64,000 bases of DNA from Diatrype stigma. Lineage: Eukaryota > Ascomycota > Sordariomycetes > Xylariales > Diatrypaceae. Shown here piece after piece: positions 22,938-34,793 of this stretch. Made by a program: the position numbers and the translations under genes. Location: positions 1 to 64,000 of the forward strand of contig JAKJXP020000166.1 in NCBI GenBank assembly GCA_022225965.2, in the 5' to 3' direction. Numbering within the stretch: the stretch's first letter is position 1; the number at the start of each line of letters is the position of its first letter. The notes under the pieces were generated by a model. The model had not been told where the DNA came from. It saw only the letters and a program-made list of their open reading frames with translations, and did no database searches.

Positions 22938-25900
22938 TTAGGGTCTAATCGTGACATCACCTTCGGCAGTAGTAGCCCCCTCCTCCCCTTGCTCATCGTC
23001 GTCATCGTCATCAGTCAGGTCCTCGCCGCGCGCCGCGCGCTGCGCATTGTCGCGCTCGGCATAGATCTCGGCTCGACGTGTGCTGGCATGCTGGAGTGAA
23101 TCGACATAGGTACGGAACTTGACGATCTCGCGCAAGAGGTGGCTGCTCTTGCGCTCCCAGTTGGCCATGGCCCGGGTGGCGTTGTGGCCGCGAGGCGTGA
23201 AGGCCAGCAGCATCGGCGACCGCAGTTGGTTGTGCTGCTGCAGGTCTTCTTCGATCGACCGGACATAGGTCGCCAGTGTCTCCAGCTGCTCCGACTCCGA
23301 ACAGTTGCTGGGCCGCATCGACTGCGTGGGCGGCTTCCAGTCTGAGATGGTGACCTTGTCGCCCGGCAGCTTGGCCCGGTTGCTGTTGCCGCCACCAACA
23401 TCGAACGAGGACCGCAGGCTGCTTTGCCGGCTGCCTTGGCGACTGTGCATGCTAGTGCGGCCGGCTGCGGCGCTACCGGGCCGTGGAGGCTGCTGGGGGG
23501 ATTCGTTGATAGGATCTATCAAGGCACTGTTGATGATGGCATCACTCCAACCGTATTCGATGTTGCTGACGCCGCCAATGAGAGGGTGGGTGCTCAAGCG
23601 CGCACTCCAGTAGTTGACCGTAAGAACGAATTCCTTGCTGATCTCCGGGGTGCCCACCTGGAAGAGGTGTACGGCGCCAGTGGGCAAACTCAGGGCCCAG
23701 ACGTGTGAGCGGGTACGGGAGTAGCCTGGAGGCGGAAGAGCCGACGCGAGAGTCTGGCGCAGGGAAAAAGAACCTACGCTCGTAGCCATATCCTGCCAAT
23801 TGCCGCCACCCACAACGGCCCCTGGACCCACGGCATTCTTGCGACCATGGCGAGCTTTATGGCGCATAGACTTCGTGGAAAAGGAGAAGAGACTCATGGT
23901 GCCCTTCTGGACGACGGCAAAGACCTCGGTCCAGTTACGGTCTTTAGCCTTCCTGTCTATGCCGTCTAGGTGGTGCTTGTGGATGACATTGCCTTCTTTG
24001 ACCCAGGGCGGCCCCGCCAGTTCGAGGGATTCGTCGTCTAGAAGCTGCGCGCTAGGGAGCTCTTCGCTCAAGACCGACTGCCCGCTGGTGGCAGGCGGCA
24101 GGTCTTCGCGAATGATGGCCTGGCTTAACGCATTGGCGAACCCAATCGACTGCTGGTAGTCGCCGTGGGGATACCCAGAAGCGAACGAATCCATGGACAT
24201 GGAAGTTTGGGTCCTACCCAAGGAGTAACGGCTCCAAGTTGCCGAGGACCCGGCTGGGCTCCAGATCGAGCCCCCGTCCTCAAAGCTCGTGCGGCTCGAC
24301 GAAAACCCTGTACCGCCCAGCCTGGGTCGTGATCTGCTTTTGGAAGACCACCTTCCTGTATTGTTCCGGCTGGCGTCGTTCACCCTTCCGCGAGTGGAGA
24401 TCTGGCTCTCCGAAGGCGCCTTGCTCAGAACGCTGGGACTGCGCTTCAGCATGTGCATAACGGTCAAGCCGCCTGGCTGGTGCAGCGATGATGGGTTCGC
24501 ATCGGCGCCAAACAGAGGCAGCCTTTCATCGCGGATCGAGACATATATGTCCTTCAGGACTATCTCGACCTGGGCCTCCCAGGCTTTCATGGTGCCCTCG
24601 AATGGCGACTTGACGAGCGGGCCACACGTGTCGGCACTGGCATCGAAGTAGTTGCCTTGGGCGGATTCGGATCTCGGCAGCGGTCGGAAGGATGATCTCC
24701 AGTTCAGCCGATGGTCTTGATCCAGGCCAGCAGACATGCGGCTATCTGCGTCTGTAGGGGTGAGTAGATCCGTCTTGCCGTGGAGGACGCTGGATCGCTC
24801 GAAGGCGCCAGGGGCGGATTCGAGTGCGGCCTGTTTGATGGTCATCATGGTATTCTTCACGAATTGACTCCGCGTCATCTTCTGCTCTATATCTGCTAAG
24901 TGCAGGTCGGTGTTGAGAAGCATGATGGAGTAGCACATCGTATGAATCACATCTGTCTGTTGTTAGCGGACGGTTTCGCACTAGATAGATACTGGCATGG
25001 CACAAACCCATCGTCTTGAATCCATGATTCGGATTGCAATCACACCAGCGCTTCGAGAACGCTACCAGGATTCGGTCAACCTGCTGCGTCTCCGCCTTGA
25101 GGACGAGACGGGTGCAGATCTGCCGCAGGCTGCTGAGCACGCTGTGGTTCGAAAAGTCGTAGAGGTCCATGTAGGCGCGGAGGGTCCGTTGGCGCACGAG
25201 CCCCTCTTCACCCATCCAGGAAGCAGCCTTTTCCTTGGAAATGAAGTCCTCATTTCCATCGAAAATACCCCGAGCCTTCTGTCGATCGTCCTCGGTTGGC
25301 TCTCCTACCGTAACATTGGGCTCGTCTAGAGGGGACCCGGTAAACTTGTGCCGAGCATCGGTATTATCCACCCTGACACTAGGCAGGCTAGCGGCGGACC
25401 GGAGGCGCGATTCCGACGACATGGAGCGTCTCCCGGAAGCTTGTGAACCTTCGGACGGAACTGTCAAAGTCGAGTGGACCTTGTCCATGTCGGAATGGAA
25501 GCTGGGCAAGAACAGTTTGGAAGAGTCTCCTAGTTTCGGTGAGCGTCTGGGCGTCGACACCTGCTCTTCACGAATGACGGAAGCCCTCAGGTTGTCTCGC
25601 GACCCCCCAGCGGCGGGAGAGGACTTGCCACTGTGTTGTCGAGATGATCGTCTTTGTGTCGCATCTTGTGGCTTATCTTCGTCGCTGCTATCGTGGAAGA
25701 ATGTCTCATCAGGTGCTTTGGGCAGCTTCTTACTCGGGACCTCTGGCGGTTGTCGAGTCGGGGTGTCCGATTGGCCCTGCCATCGTGTGAAGGAACCGGT
25801 AGACGATCGGGTGTTGAGCGCCGATTGTGACTTGACGGTCCGAATGGTCGCATGTGGACTAGGCTCATATTCCGGAGAAAACCCTCTCAGCCTCCGCTTG

Positions 25901-27705
25901 GCTTCCTCCATCTCACTGTTGTATCCTGGCGACACAGCCTCGCTCGGCGGTGCCGGCGACTGCAATGGCGCATCGCTGTTGTCCTTCAGATACGGAGTCA
26001 TTAGCTCGCGCAAGCTACTGACCGGACTGACTTCTGGTTTAGGTGTCAAACGGCCCACGGACGAACCAAGATCGACCGGTGGTGTTGGGACAGGCGGAGG
26101 TGGAAGAGGTGGCTCGTTGAAAGACTTCTTCCGCCGTCTGAAGAAGGACGATTTCTTCTGTATCACATGGGGAGGATTTTGCGAGTCTCGGGAAGGTGGC
26201 GCTGAGCCAGACTTGGCAGCTTGCGGTTTGCTTCCGGCCGGCTCCGCCGCCTCAGGAGCGACGGGGGCGGCTTGTGTCAGACTCGGAGTAGTAGTGGTGT
26301 TCCGAGATGCACCTCCAAACATTCTTTTGAAGAACCCCGGACGCTCCTTGGGCTGTGCCGCCGCGGGTAGCCCCCCGCGCGCAGCCTCCTTCGTCTTGCC
26401 ATAGCCAATATGTGGTGCCGGGGCGGAATCGAGGTCTGCCATGTCTAGAGGGGGCACTGGTGGCATATCGTGCGAACGGTCGAAGCTGGGTTGCACTGAG
26501 GACTTCTGGCTGGTGCCACCCCTCGACCTTGTGCCACTTCGTGATTGCGTGCTCCTCTTCCTCTCGGCCGGAGAGATTTCAGGATCCATCATGGGCAAGG
26601 CAGGCGATGGGGGGAGCTGGGGGGAGCCGATGGCGGCCGATGGGGATGTCGCGGTCAGTCGGCGGGGACCAACAGGGACGGTCGGGGTCGGTGCGGCCTC
26701 GTAATCATCGGCGAGGAAGGAGTTGGTGTCGTTGTTGTTGGTGTTGTTGGTGAAGTCTGGGTTCCACGGCCCTTTCAGGGTGGCTGATATCGGGGAATTC
26801 AGGGCGGGCCGCGTTCCGTAGTCGAAACTGGAAGAGCGCCCACCGTTGCCATGGACCCACTGCTGCGTTGTCAGGACCTGTGCATAACCAGCATCAATGC
26901 TGTTCGAGCTGCTGCTTTTGCTCGTTTTCCCTCCTCTGGAATGCAATGGCCGTCTTGGGTGGCTGTTGCGGCTCCTTTCTCGTAGACTGCCGAGCCTTGC
27001 TAGACTCGACTGGAAGCCCGAGCTGCTGTTGCTACGCCGCCCTCGGGAGTATTGGCTGGATACTCGGCTAGCAGCCTCGTCCGTGCCTTCGAGATCCGAA
27101 CTATAGCTATACCCGTGATTCGGCGTGTGGCCGGAGCTGTTCATGCGATTCCGTGCCGTGGCGGTTTGTGTGCGTGGGTTCGAGTTGGAGTTCGCGTTGT
27201 TGAAGGACATGGATCGCGCGTAGTCGTCGGTCCGTGTTGGGGAAGCGTACGCGTCATCGTCTTCGAACATGGGCCGCATAGGGGTGCTGATCTGTCCGAG
27301 AGAAAACTTGTCGAGAGAAGACAGCATGTTCGTCACGAGAGAATCGCGAGTGATCTGGCGGTCGGGAAAGGAGAGATCGTGCGAGTCCCTGGTGTTTCGG
27401 TTGACATGTCTGGAATGCATCGGTTCGTTCTCTTTGTTCGCTAACGTGTCTTCGGGGTCGAGTATAGACATGCGGGCACCATCGTCCAGGAAGGAGTCTT
27501 CGAAGTCCCGCGTATTGGGGCTTGGGGCAGGAAGTCTATGCAGACGAGCCGACACGGGCGGCTTGCTTCTCGAGCTCGATGGCAGGGTGGTCGGCGTGGA
27601 TGCCGTGGCGAACGGGCTACTGGGTGTGTTCACATTGATGCTGAGTTCGGGCCGTCTCCTAGAGCTTTTCTCGGGGGGTTCAGGAGGGGGAGGCGAAGAA
27701 AACAT
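22938..27705 (-). CDS. Sec7 and PH domain ARF guanine-nucleotide exchange factor (Syt1-like), 2 exons
   Basis: Would activate ARF-family GTPases in Golgi or endosomal vesicle traffic. Exon 1 is 27,705-25,008 and exon 2 is 24,952-22,938. The 55-bp intron has donor GTTTGT, branch CGCTAAC and acceptor ACAG, and joins KTM to DVIHTMCYSIMLLNTDLH, giving 1,570 residues. Residues 1-790 are Ser/Pro-rich and disordered with poly-Pro stretches. Sec7 spans about 795-990; LVLKAETQQVDRILVAFS holds the catalytic glutamate (GETQ region of the family). A PH domain follows at about 1,215-1,390 (VKEGNVIHKHHLDGIDRKAK start), then a helical segment near 1,460-1,540 and a poly-Asp acidic tail. The order Sec7-PH in a long disordered protein matches fungal Syt1-type exchange factors. 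It is a conserved housekeeping gene only 23 kb from the telomere. Confidence 0.93.
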
Positions 27706-28658
27706 GGCAGTCCGCTGCCGTCGCTGTCGCCTTCGTCGTCGCTTTCGCCGTCGCGGTAGCTGCTATTCACTCGTCTTTTGAGGCTCGACTCTTGTCGGCA
27801 ATGCGCTGGACCCGGTTTGAAGTGTAGATCTCGTACTACCCTACCGTCTGCCTATCTTGTCCGCCGGTCCGCCTGTCTGTCCTATCCTGTCTTGTCCTGA
27901 CCTGTCCTGACCGGTCCTATCCGGTCTTGTCCAACCAGTCCGTTCCAATTGACCATCGGCGTTAGAGCTACGCATAAGTTATGTGCTGGCAAGTACATGA
28001 AACTCGGACGGCGCGCCCAATCAATCGACCTGAGGTCCTATATCTGCTTGCTGATAATTACGAGGTAGCTGGGTGTGTGTGTGATATAATTATCCGCCGG
28101 GAAGACCTGGTAGAATGATGGTGTTTATTCGCTGGATCGGTGTGTTTGAAACATGCCATGGGGGGGTATGCTGATTGATATGCGAATGAGAATGCGAATG
28201 AGACTGAGTGAGAGTGAGAGTGAAGGTGGGAATAGAGAGATGCGAAGTATGAAGTATCGGAAGTATCGAAGGCAAGAGTAACAGTAACAGTAATGGTAGC
28301 AGGATAACTCAACTACATGTCGCAGTAACAGTCAGAACGAATCCAACTTGGAAGCTTGAAGGAAATGCCGGCAGGAATGAATCATACATACGTGAAGTAA
28401 GGCCTCATGCAGCATGGAACCTTGGAATGTTCAACGTCCAACGTTCAATGTCCAATTGGCAACGCCCAATGGCCAATGTCTACATACAGCCATAAGGTAC
28501 GCGAGTCGTTGTATGTATCGGCAATATGTACCAATGCCCGCCAGTTCAACGCTATCCATCCCCGTATGGGGCATACCTAACCAGTAATGCCTTAGGGTAC
28601 TCAAGCCCGGGCAGTCTAACCAGCATACAGTAAAGCTCGTTTGGCAGTGCAAGATATG
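27706..28658. other. Promoter/5' region of the Sec7 gene with short tandem repeats
   Basis: Includes 10-bp-phased repeats at about 27,870-27,940 (variants of CCTGTCTTGT, CCTGACCTGT and CCGGTCCTAT) and GAATGAGA/GAGTGAGA repeats at about 28,188-28,225. No gene seen. Confidence 0.6.
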
Positions 28659-28767
28659 TACATACATACATACATACATACATACATACATACATACATA
28701 CATACATACATACATACATACATACATACATACATACATACATACATACATACATACATACATACAT
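28659..28767. repeat. (CATA)n microsatellite
   Basis: About 27 copies of the tetranucleotide CATA/TACA. The minus-strand frames that cross it are artefacts of a 12-bp (four-codon) period. Confidence 0.97.
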
Positions 28768-29240
28768 GAGCACATACATACAGCCCTTACCCTGAGATAT
28801 GCCGCCATGGTGCATGCATGTGGCATGCAAGATTGCGAGCCAGTGAGCCAGTGAGTTTGCCTGGTGGGTGTATGTACGAAGATCCTGTGTATGTATGTAG
28901 ATTACCTAGGTACGTTCTCCTCGTTTTCTAGCAGGGACTGCCTTTCAAGTCTTTGCACTCAAAGGGGTGGAAATATCGTCCAGCGCAAATGTTGAACTCA
29001 CTAAGTTGCACCTGCACCTGGCATATTCGAGTGCCTTTTAAGACGACCCAATGCAGCAAAGAACTAATGATTCGTAAGCTTCATGTTCGTATATTCCACC
29101 GAGCACCGAGTACATACCTAGCATCCGTCTATATATGTAACGCCGAGACGGCATTAGCGTAGACTCGGCTTCCAAACCCTTTCCGAATAAAACATGGCTT
29201 CTTACGTAGTCGCATGTTTACATAATACAGACGGCTAGCC
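28768..29240. other. Intergenic before the Gypsy element
   Basis: Balanced sequence with no convincing gene. It ends at the target-site duplication CCCTTA (29,241-29,246). Confidence 0.6.
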
Positions 29241-29246
29241 CCCTTA

Positions 29247-29431
29247 TGGATCCGGGCATTCCCCATAATGCCAAGGATCGGAAAATCGGAATATAAAATT
29301 TTAATAACTTAAAGCGTATAATTATAATTAACTTTAATTTAATAATTAATCCGAATCTTTAATATAATCCTAAGTAAATTATTAATAGCAATAATTCCTT
29401 AAGGATTCGAAAAACCGGATGTAAAAACATA
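29247..29431 (+). repeat. 5' LTR of the Gypsy element
   Basis: Starts TGGATCCGGGCATTCCCC and ends at an ACATA that was ACACA. The first 40 bases are nearly unaltered, while the part facing the interior is heavily RIP-mutated. Confidence 0.85.
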
Positions 29432-32400
29432 AATAGCTATTTTTATAAGTTAATGCCAATAATGCAAAATTTACCTTATTTTCTTACGAATTCTTTCCGA
29501 TAACCGACGATAGCAAAAAGCAGTGCCAATACGGGAGAATAACCTAAAGGCGTTCCGGCTTAAGGCGATACTTTTATCGAATTCTTTATGAATACAAAGT
29601 TCGCTTAAAAAAACGGCATACTATACGAACTTCTCGATAAAAAGTTCGAAAATATCGAACGAAGGAATATTTCGATAAAAAATAACCTGAATTATTTAAT
29701 GAATAAAGTTACGAAAATAACTGCGCATTTCAATATTAAGCCTAAAAGCAAAAAAATCGAAACGCCGGATTAATAATTTCGCCGAAAAAACGAATGGATT
29801 TAATAATAATAATAACAATTTATATTTAATACCGGAAAAGCGGTTATTGCCGGTAATGCGAAATCGTTAATTGGTTTTTATAAATCGTTCGAATTCGATT
29901 AAAATTAATACATATTATATATTTAGCGTTTATTTTATTATAATAAACCGTAAATAAATAAAAAATTAATATGGTATATATGCCGTCCGTTATGAATTAT
30001 ATTTAAGGTTTATAAAAAGAACGAATAAAAAGGATATAATTTCCGATTATATTTCCGAATAATATTACGGAAATGGATTATATCGAGGCGAAAAATAAAA
30101 TAACGATATTTCCAAATTTCCGCTTGGTTTGGGCCGACGGTTAAATTTTAAAAAAACTAAAGGAAATTTAAAAACGCCTTTTAATAGCATTAGTTCCATA
30201 CGATTTTTGGATATACCGAATTACAAGCGAATTTATCGGCAATTTTTAATAAATAAAAATATATATTTATAATAATAAGCTTAATTAAATAACGTTCGTA
30301 AAATGTATTTTTTAAGTTTTAAACGATTATAATGCCTTTTTAAAAGCGTTAATTTATTTTATAACGTTATTTCCGTATTAAAATGAAAATATATTAAATT
30401 TTGCGAAATGCATTTGCAAAGCCTTTTATAAAATGCCGAAAAACATTTGCGATAATTATTATGCAAAAAAAATCCTTATCGATACGTTACGTAATAATTT
30501 ACTTAATATATGGTTAATTTTTAACGACCGATTCGAAAACTTTAATAATACATAAAAAATCGAAATAATTATTTAATAAGCCGAATTAGTTATTCGTTAA
30601 GCGATTAAAGGAAAAATTTACGGCATTTCTTTAGTTACCGTTTAACTTTAAGAAAAAATAACGCCATTTTATAATTTAACCGTTATAAGGGCCATATAAA
30701 CCAAATCCGGTATAATTTAATTAAAGCCTTCGGATATAATAATTATCGTATTCCAAGCTACGAGGTTTAAAAAAATTGCCGATTTTCGTAACGAAAGCCG
30801 TAACGTTTATGCCGCGGCTAAATAAGGCTTTGCCGCAAAAGCCGAAAATAATAAGTGCTTTAATTATGGCAAATAAAACCATTAAATTAAAAATTACAAA
30901 ATAAAGGCGAAATTCCCGAAAAATATATAATACGTAAATACGAATAAAAAGATTATCTTTAAGGGAATCCTATATTAAAACGCCATTAATAATAAATTCC
31001 GATTAGTTTTTAATAAATTTAAGGGAAATAAACGGCTTTGCGTATATTTCGCCGGCGCCGAAAATAATAACGAAAACGATTCCGAAAAAAGTTCCGCCGA
31101 ATAGCTACAAAATAACGAAAAATTCGATCGTAACCTTAACGAATTCCTTAAGCAATTTGAAAATAACGAATAAAAGCGCCGCATTTATTTAATAAAAATA
31201 AACGCCGGCAATAAATTATTTCTTAATAAAAATAAACCTTTACGAAAAAGGTACGGTAAAAATTATAATCTTTTCTTTACGAAAATAATTAACGGGAATA
31301 AATTTATAATTTTCTTAAATTACGGGTATATTTTTTATTACATTTCCGAATCGATAATAATTACGTTAAAAACGTATAATTTTTCGAAACCGTTAATAAT
31401 GCGAGAAATTAAGGATATAGGACTAAAAATTTCGCGTAACGTAATAATTACCGTTCGATTCTTAATGTTCGGTAATAATATTATTTCGTTTCGAGTATTA
31501 ACGGGAATTATTTTTAATGGCATTTTCCCCGGTAATTTAATTTTTAAAAAAAATTTATTTTATAAGTTGGGTATATATTATAGAAAAAAAAAAAGAACGA
31601 AATAATTACCTTAATTAAAATTATCGAAAGGCCCGTAATTTATTTAATCGTTTTATTACGTATTTTTTATGCTTTCGAAACGGCTTACGTAATAATCGAA
31701 CTTAATTTAATAACCTGGTATAAATTTATTTTAACGAATAATAGGGCTATTAATAAATACCTTTTATAATACGTTTACGATTTTTTAGAATTATTCGGAT
31801 TCGTTTCGAAAAAGATTATTGCGAATATACGTATTCGTTATTATATCGATATTGAAAACCATAAATCCATTAAATTCCCTTTATATCGATACAGCCCTAT
31901 TTAATTTCGGGCATTCCGTAAATTCGTTAAGAAATATTTGGAAATAGTTATACGTATCGGTACGGATTTATAAGGCTTATTTATATTATTTATATCCAAA
32001 AAGGTACCGAATCAAATAACGAAGCTTAATAAGTTCGATAAAAACGTAATATAACGATTTTATTATAATTATCGGGAATTTAATAAAATCCAGCAAAAAA
32101 ATGCTTATTCGTTTCTTAATGCAATAAATAAAATCCAATAAATAATCGGATATCGTTAATATTGCTTTATCGATTTTAAAAATGGCTTTTAATAAATTAA
32201 AATTTACGAACCAAATATTAAAAAAACCGTTTTCGTAATTTTATTTGGTATTTATAAATAATTAATAATGCCTTTCGGACTTTATAACGTTCCGGTAATC
32301 TTTTAGGCATTAATAAAAGAAATCCTCAAATTATTTCGCGAATTTATTTCGAATATATTGGATAATATAGCTATATGGATTAATATATCCGAATAACTTT

Positions 32401-34602
32401 ACGAATATATATTCGCTTTATTTAAAAGGCTTTCCAGTTACGAAATAATCGTAAATCCAACGAAGTTCCTAATATTCGTTAAAAAGGAAATTTTCTTAAG
32501 CTTCGTAATTTTTAAAAAGAAAATCGAAGCCGATTTAATTAAAATCGCGGCCATTCGGAATAAGCCTAAGCCGATAATAATAACCGAAATTCGAATATTT
32601 ATAAATGCCGCCGGTTATTTGCGATATTTAATTAATAGGTATTCGGAAATCGCTAGGTTATTTATAGCCTTTATAGGCGGTCCGAAAAACGAACGTATCG
32701 AATTATTTTTTAAAGCTATAACAAGCTAAAAAGCAATTCGCGAAATAATTATAACAACGCCCGTAATTCGGAAATTCGATTAGCGCCGTTCGATTATTCT
32801 CGAAATAAACGCTTCGTAATGATTCGTCGGCGTAGCGCTATTATAACCTTATATAAAAGCAATAAGCGCTTTCGTTTTATATCCAGTTGTTTATTTTTCG
32901 AAAAAATTTATAAAAACCCAATTACGATATTCCGTTTAAAAAAAGGAGCTTTTCGATATTATGTTAATATTTTAACATTAACGGCATTAAATTAAAAGCG
33001 ACGATATAACAGTAATTATTAATTACGAATCGTTAAAAATAATTAATACAAAAGCCGAATAGCCGGCCCGCATATTGCGCTTTTTCGATACTATCGAATA
33101 TTTCGGAATTCGTATCGTATACTGCTTAAACCGAACGAACGTTTTTACCGATTACTTTTCGAGGCCCTAAAAAGCCGTAATAATAGCAGCCGAAAAAACC
33201 GAACCGATTCGTTATGTCGATTAATTAAACCGATTAAACTTTTAAGCCATTTTCGAAATCCTTTTATATAATATTTCCTTATTTTTAATTATATAACGAA
33301 AATAAATTAATAAGCATTTCGTTATATACCGAAATAAGTTATATAAAATAATTAAGTACGAAAAAATATTCGGTAATCCTTTATACGTAAAGAGTATTAT
33401 TACGAAAACGCAAACTTTATAAAAAGTTTTCGAATATAATAAATTTTTAATATAATTAAAACGGATTTATTACGACTAAAGTTATTCGATTATTAAAATA
33501 ACGTTTTATAATGCGCAAAAATAATTTTAATACTTAAAGATCGTTTTTGCTGCGCAATAAATAATCATTAAATACCCGGCCTATTAATTAATAAAAAAAT
33601 CGAATTCTTTATTACCAAACTTATAGCCCGTATAATTCCCGGTATTCCTAATTAAATAAATAATTGATTATACGTCGATAGGTTCGTTTACGATTTTTAT
33701 GGCTATTAAATACGTTACGGAATAAATAAAAACTAACGTTATTTCTTCCGTTTAATTCGGAAATACGATCTTTATATTTTTCCGTATTAAGCGTATTTAC
33801 GGTATTTCCAAAAAATGGATTAATAATAACGCCGGCGCTTTTAAAAATAAAGCCGCAAATGCATAAAATAAAAAATAAGGCTTTATCGTAAAGATTATTA
33901 TATTAAAACGCCCGAAAAGTAACGGAAAAATAAAGAAGGTTAATGGAAATTTAAAGAAAATTATGTTACGCAAATATTAAGTAAATTTTACGGCCCGTTC
34001 GTTATTCGAATTATTGCAACGAACGGTAATTATTTATAATTATATTCCTAAGCCGAACGGTTATAGTTTATATTTCTTATTATTCGGTATAATTTCCTTT
34101 TAAAAACAGATCCTATCGGAATTTTGCGAATATTTTCGCGAACCGACGGAAAGAAAAAAGCTCTAAAATAACAAGCTATTAGCAACAAATTACGAGACAT
34201 TACTTACGAAGACCCGCTTTAATAATATAAAGACGTTCCGTAATAAGATACGAACGTATCTTTAAGAAAAAAAAGGGCTTATTAAAACGTATGTTCCGAA
34301 CGATTAAATCTTTCGTATTCGCTAATGCCAAAAAAAGTACGAATCCTATTACGACGGGCCTTAAAATATAATTAGCTATTATTCCGGTAATACGTATTAT
34401 TTACGAAGTTCCGAAAAAATCCAATTATAAAATAAATATAACGGAACGAATTTATTCCCGGTCTTTATAAAAAACGGACATTCCGTACGTAATATGTAAT
34501 ATGCAAATAAATAATTTTTGAAATAAAATCGTTAGCGTTTAATGGAAAAAGAAATTAACGATAGTAATTAAGAACGATTATAATAAAAAAGAAGGATGGT
34601 TA

Positions 34603-34787
34603 TGAATTCGGGCATTCCTTATAATGCCAAAAATCGGAAAATCGGAATATAAAATTCTAACAGCTTAAAGCGTATAACTGTAATTAACTTTAATTTAATA
34701 ACCAATCCGGACCTTTAATATAATCCTAAGTGAATTGCCAATAGCAGTAATTCCCTAAGGGTTCGAAGGACCGGGCGCAGAAGCACA
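34603..34787 (+). repeat. 3' LTR of the Gypsy element
   Basis: Same length as the 5' LTR. Starts TGAATTCGGGCATTCC (RIP-altered) and ends GGGCGCAGAAGCACA (unaltered). Followed by CCCTTA, matching the left flank. Confidence 0.85.
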
Positions 34788-34793
34788 CCCTTA

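Larger units (their letters stand above)
29247..34787 (+). mobile_element. RIP-destroyed Ty3/Gypsy retrotransposon, complete with LTRs
   Basis: A full-length element of 5,541 bp with two 185-bp LTRs and the 6-bp duplication CCCTTA on both sides. The interior is AT-rich and full of stops, yet remnants of gag-pol are readable in order on the plus strand: a zinc knuckle with most Cys/His kept (about 30,856-30,895; CFNYGK then NH), the reverse-transcriptase motif MPFGLYNVP (about 32,268), the active-site region LDNIAIW (about 32,358; the second catalytic Asp now Asn), and an RNase H end NVFTDYFSRP (about 33,137), comparable to the usual ADALSRP. The order RT then RNase H, with integrase-length sequence after, fits Gypsy. 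No functional protein can be made. Confidence 0.88.

Noticed and set aside
25235..26404. 389-codon plus-strand frame opposite the Sec7 gene
   Set aside because: Antisense shadow of a GC-rich coding exon; no recognisable domain.
17569..27705. Secondary-metabolite cluster of monooxygenase, SET protein and Sec7 gene
   Set aside because: No synthase, transporter or pathway regulator is present, and the Sec7 gene is housekeeping.
28431..28830. Two minus-strand frames with Met-Tyr-Val-Cys repeats
   Set aside because: Produced by the CATA microsatellite.
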